A DNA stretch of 6,567 bases. It comes from Pyrodictiaceae archaeon. Its GTDB lineage: Archaea > Thermoproteota > Thermoprotei_A > Sulfolobales > Pyrodictiaceae. The stretch is taken from contig JALTZQ010000020.1 in NCBI GenBank assembly GCA_027046105.1, positions 1 to 6,567 of the forward strand, given 5' to 3'. A program made the position numbers and the translations under genes. The stretch's first letter is position 1; each line of letters opens with the position of its first letter. Below, one piece after another: positions 5,266 to 6,567 of this stretch. Below the pieces are notes generated by a model. That model searched no databases. It was not told the origin of the DNA and was given only the letters and a program-made list of their open reading frames with translations.

Positions 5266-6567
5266 TTATCGCCTTGCTATGGGTTTCTCTGGCCGATAAT
5301 AGTGGTGTATGAGTATTACCCCGGTGTATCCTAATAGTGCTGCTGCTATGAATATCCATTGGGCCCCGGTTAAGCCTAGGAAGACTGTCTTGTATACTGC
5401 CTTGTAGATTGCTGAGCCTAGTAGAGGGCCTAGTATCATCCCGGTGTTGAACATTGCTTGTTGTATGCCGAAGACTCTTCCTCTTGCTGTTGGTGGGGCT
5501 AGAGATGCCTGGGTACTCCTTAGTAGTGGCATGAAGGCGTTGAAGGCTAGGTTCGCTATTGTGCTCACTGCTATGAAGCTTGGTAGGTCACGTATAAAGG
5601 CTATGAGCATGAGGGCTGTACGTCCTGTTAACGCTGATACTATGAGCATTCTTTTCCTCCTTTGCGGTGATAGTGTGTCTGCTAGTCGCGCTAATGGGTA
5701 TGCTGCTACTAGGCCCACTAGCCCGCTTACGGCCATTGCTGTACCTAGTAGTTGTGGCTCTTTAACGATGAACTCTATCACGTAGGCCATCATTACGCTC
5801 ATCATTATCCCTATAGCTACACCATTCAATAGGCTATTGGCGTAGAATGCTTGGAGAGCACGAGCACGATCAGGATCGAGAGCGGCTAATTCGCCTAAGA
5901 TTCTCGTTCTTATCCCTCCCTGGTCTTGGCTTTTACGTGTCGTTAATGTTTCGCGAATGGCTATTGAGACTACTAGTCCAGGTAAAGTGGCAGCTGCAAC
6001 TATAATGAATGGTGCCCGGAAGACCTCAATTGGCCCCGAGCCCGCCAGGAGCGTCTTTGCAGCCTCGTAAGCTGCTGCACCAACCGCAGGTCCAGCTACG
6101 TGGCCTATGTTCATCGCCATAATGTAGAGGCTCATGGCTCTTGTACGTATATGCGGCTCTACACTCTCAACAAGCAATGTCTCGGCTACGGGCCATACAA
6201 GGGCTGAGGCAATCCCTTGTACTGCGCGAAGTAGTATGAGGGCGACAACACTATCTACATAGGCGTAAGCGACGCCTACGGCCACGTAAATTGCCATACC
6301 GGTCACTATCAGCTTTTTCCTACCCAGGATATCGCTTAACCAGCCAGAGAGAAAGGCTACGAGAGCCCTTGTCGTCATAAACGAGGCCGATAATGCTCCT
6401 AGCTCAAGCACGACTTGGCCAGCTTCGACTCTACCAAGTTTTTCAGGAATGTCCATTAGGATGCCTTGGAGAGCCATAACGAGGTATGGTATAAGTAGAT
6501 TTACGGCGCCAAACCCTACAGATATAAGGAATGAAATCACTACGACTCCAGCCACATTCCTAGAAAA
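5266..6567 (-). CDS. Major facilitator superfamily transporter, drug/proton antiporter type, 5' end missing
   Basis: This is a polytopic membrane protein, mostly Ala/Leu/Val/Ile-rich helices with short polar links, about 429 visible residues from the GTG at 6555. The frame continues without a stop to the window edge (FSRN precedes that codon), so the true start probably lies outside. Landmarks counted from the GTG: motif A GWLSDILGRKKLI at 71-83 between helices 2 and 3; a second, weaker motif A copy around RLADTLSPQRRKR (290-302) in the C-terminal half; and antiporter motif-C-like GHVAGPAVGA at 151-160 and GMILGPLLGS at 372-381. These support a 12-helix, two-half fold and proton-coupled efflux of a small molecule; the substrate is unknown. 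A hydrophilic cytoplasmic loop occupies about 201-235 between the halves. The C-terminus is short and basic (RPEKPIARR). The nucleotidyltransferase follows on the same strand. Sugar uptake is less likely, given motif C. Confidence 0.88.
   Translation of the reverse strand, partial: FSRNVAGVVVISFLISVGFGAVNLLIPYLVMALQGILMDIPEKLGRVEAGQVVLELGALSASFMTTRALVAFLSGWLSDILGRKKLIVTGMAIYVAVGVAYAYVDSVVALILLRAVQGIASALVWPVAETLLVESVEPHIRTRAMSLYIMAMNIGHVAGPAVGAAAYEAAKTLLAGSGPIEVFRAPFIIVAAATLPGLVVSIAIRETLTTRKSQDQGGIRTRILGELAALDPDRARALQAFYANSLLNGVAIGIMMSVMMAYVIEFIVKEPQLLGTAMAVSGLVGLVAAYPLARLADTLSPQRRKRMLIVSALTGRTALMLIAFIRDLPSFIAVSTIANLAFNAFMPLLRSTQASLAPPTARGRVFGIQQAMFNTGMILGPLLGSAIYKAVYKTVFLGLTGAQWIFIAAALLGYTGVILIHHYYRPEKPIARR

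Noticed and set aside
5168..5359. Minus-strand 63-codon frame between transporter and nucleotidyltransferase
   Set aside because: Overlaps the ends of two well-supported genes in another frame and has no protein-like features.
5444..5785. Plus-strand 113-codon frame opposite the transporter
   Set aside because: Antisense shadow of the membrane-helix codons; no independent motif or ribosome site.

Overview
The window looks like chromosomal DNA from a hyperthermophilic crenarchaeon, most likely of the Desulfurococcales (Hyperthermus/Pyrodictium/Pyrolobus type). This is an inference. It rests on a GTP-dependent archaeal PEP carboxykinase, an archaeal-family ATPase with a GGNPRYL motif, a VapBC toxin-antitoxin pair with a ribbon-helix-helix antitoxin, frequent AGG/ATA codons with GTG and TTG starts, and TATA-like rather than -35/-10 promoter elements. 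I saw no rRNA, tRNA, CRISPR array or complete mobile element.

Layout from left to right. Bases 1-584 (+) hold the 3' end of an archaeal ATPase gene that begins before the window. Converging on it from the minus strand (663-1302) is a vapBC locus. The vapB antitoxin is intact, but the vapC PIN toxin has an in-frame TGA at 897-899 and a 9-bp tandem duplication in its third acidic motif, so it is probably a dying or dead toxin gene. The vapB control region carries the heptamer GTAACAC three times at exactly 40-bp spacing, which looks like an antitoxin-binding array. A spacer of about 530 bp without a convincing gene follows (1393-1923); it holds an 8-bp inverted repeat and some short coding-like but broken stretches.

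Bases 1924-3825 (minus) encode PEP carboxykinase (GTP). Its frame stays open to a GTG at 3945, but homology, ribosome-binding-site and TATA arguments favour a TTG start at 3825. A second gene-free region (about 3950-4449) contains upstream promoter DNA for this gene, a direct repeat and two imperfect hairpins.

On the right, still on the minus strand, a major facilitator superfamily transporter (5266 to beyond the right edge) is followed after 51 bp by a sugar-phosphate nucleotidyltransferase (4450-5214), probably as one transcript.

The carboxykinase links the C4 pool to gluconeogenesis, and the nucleotidyltransferase would use the resulting sugar phosphates to make activated sugars for glycans. 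The transporter is of the drug/proton antiporter type, and its substrate cannot be read from the sequence. The ATPase and vapBC belong to the accessory, fast-turnover part of such genomes. I did not find a convincing undescribed system. The most interesting items are the decaying toxin and the evenly spaced repeat array in front of its antitoxin.
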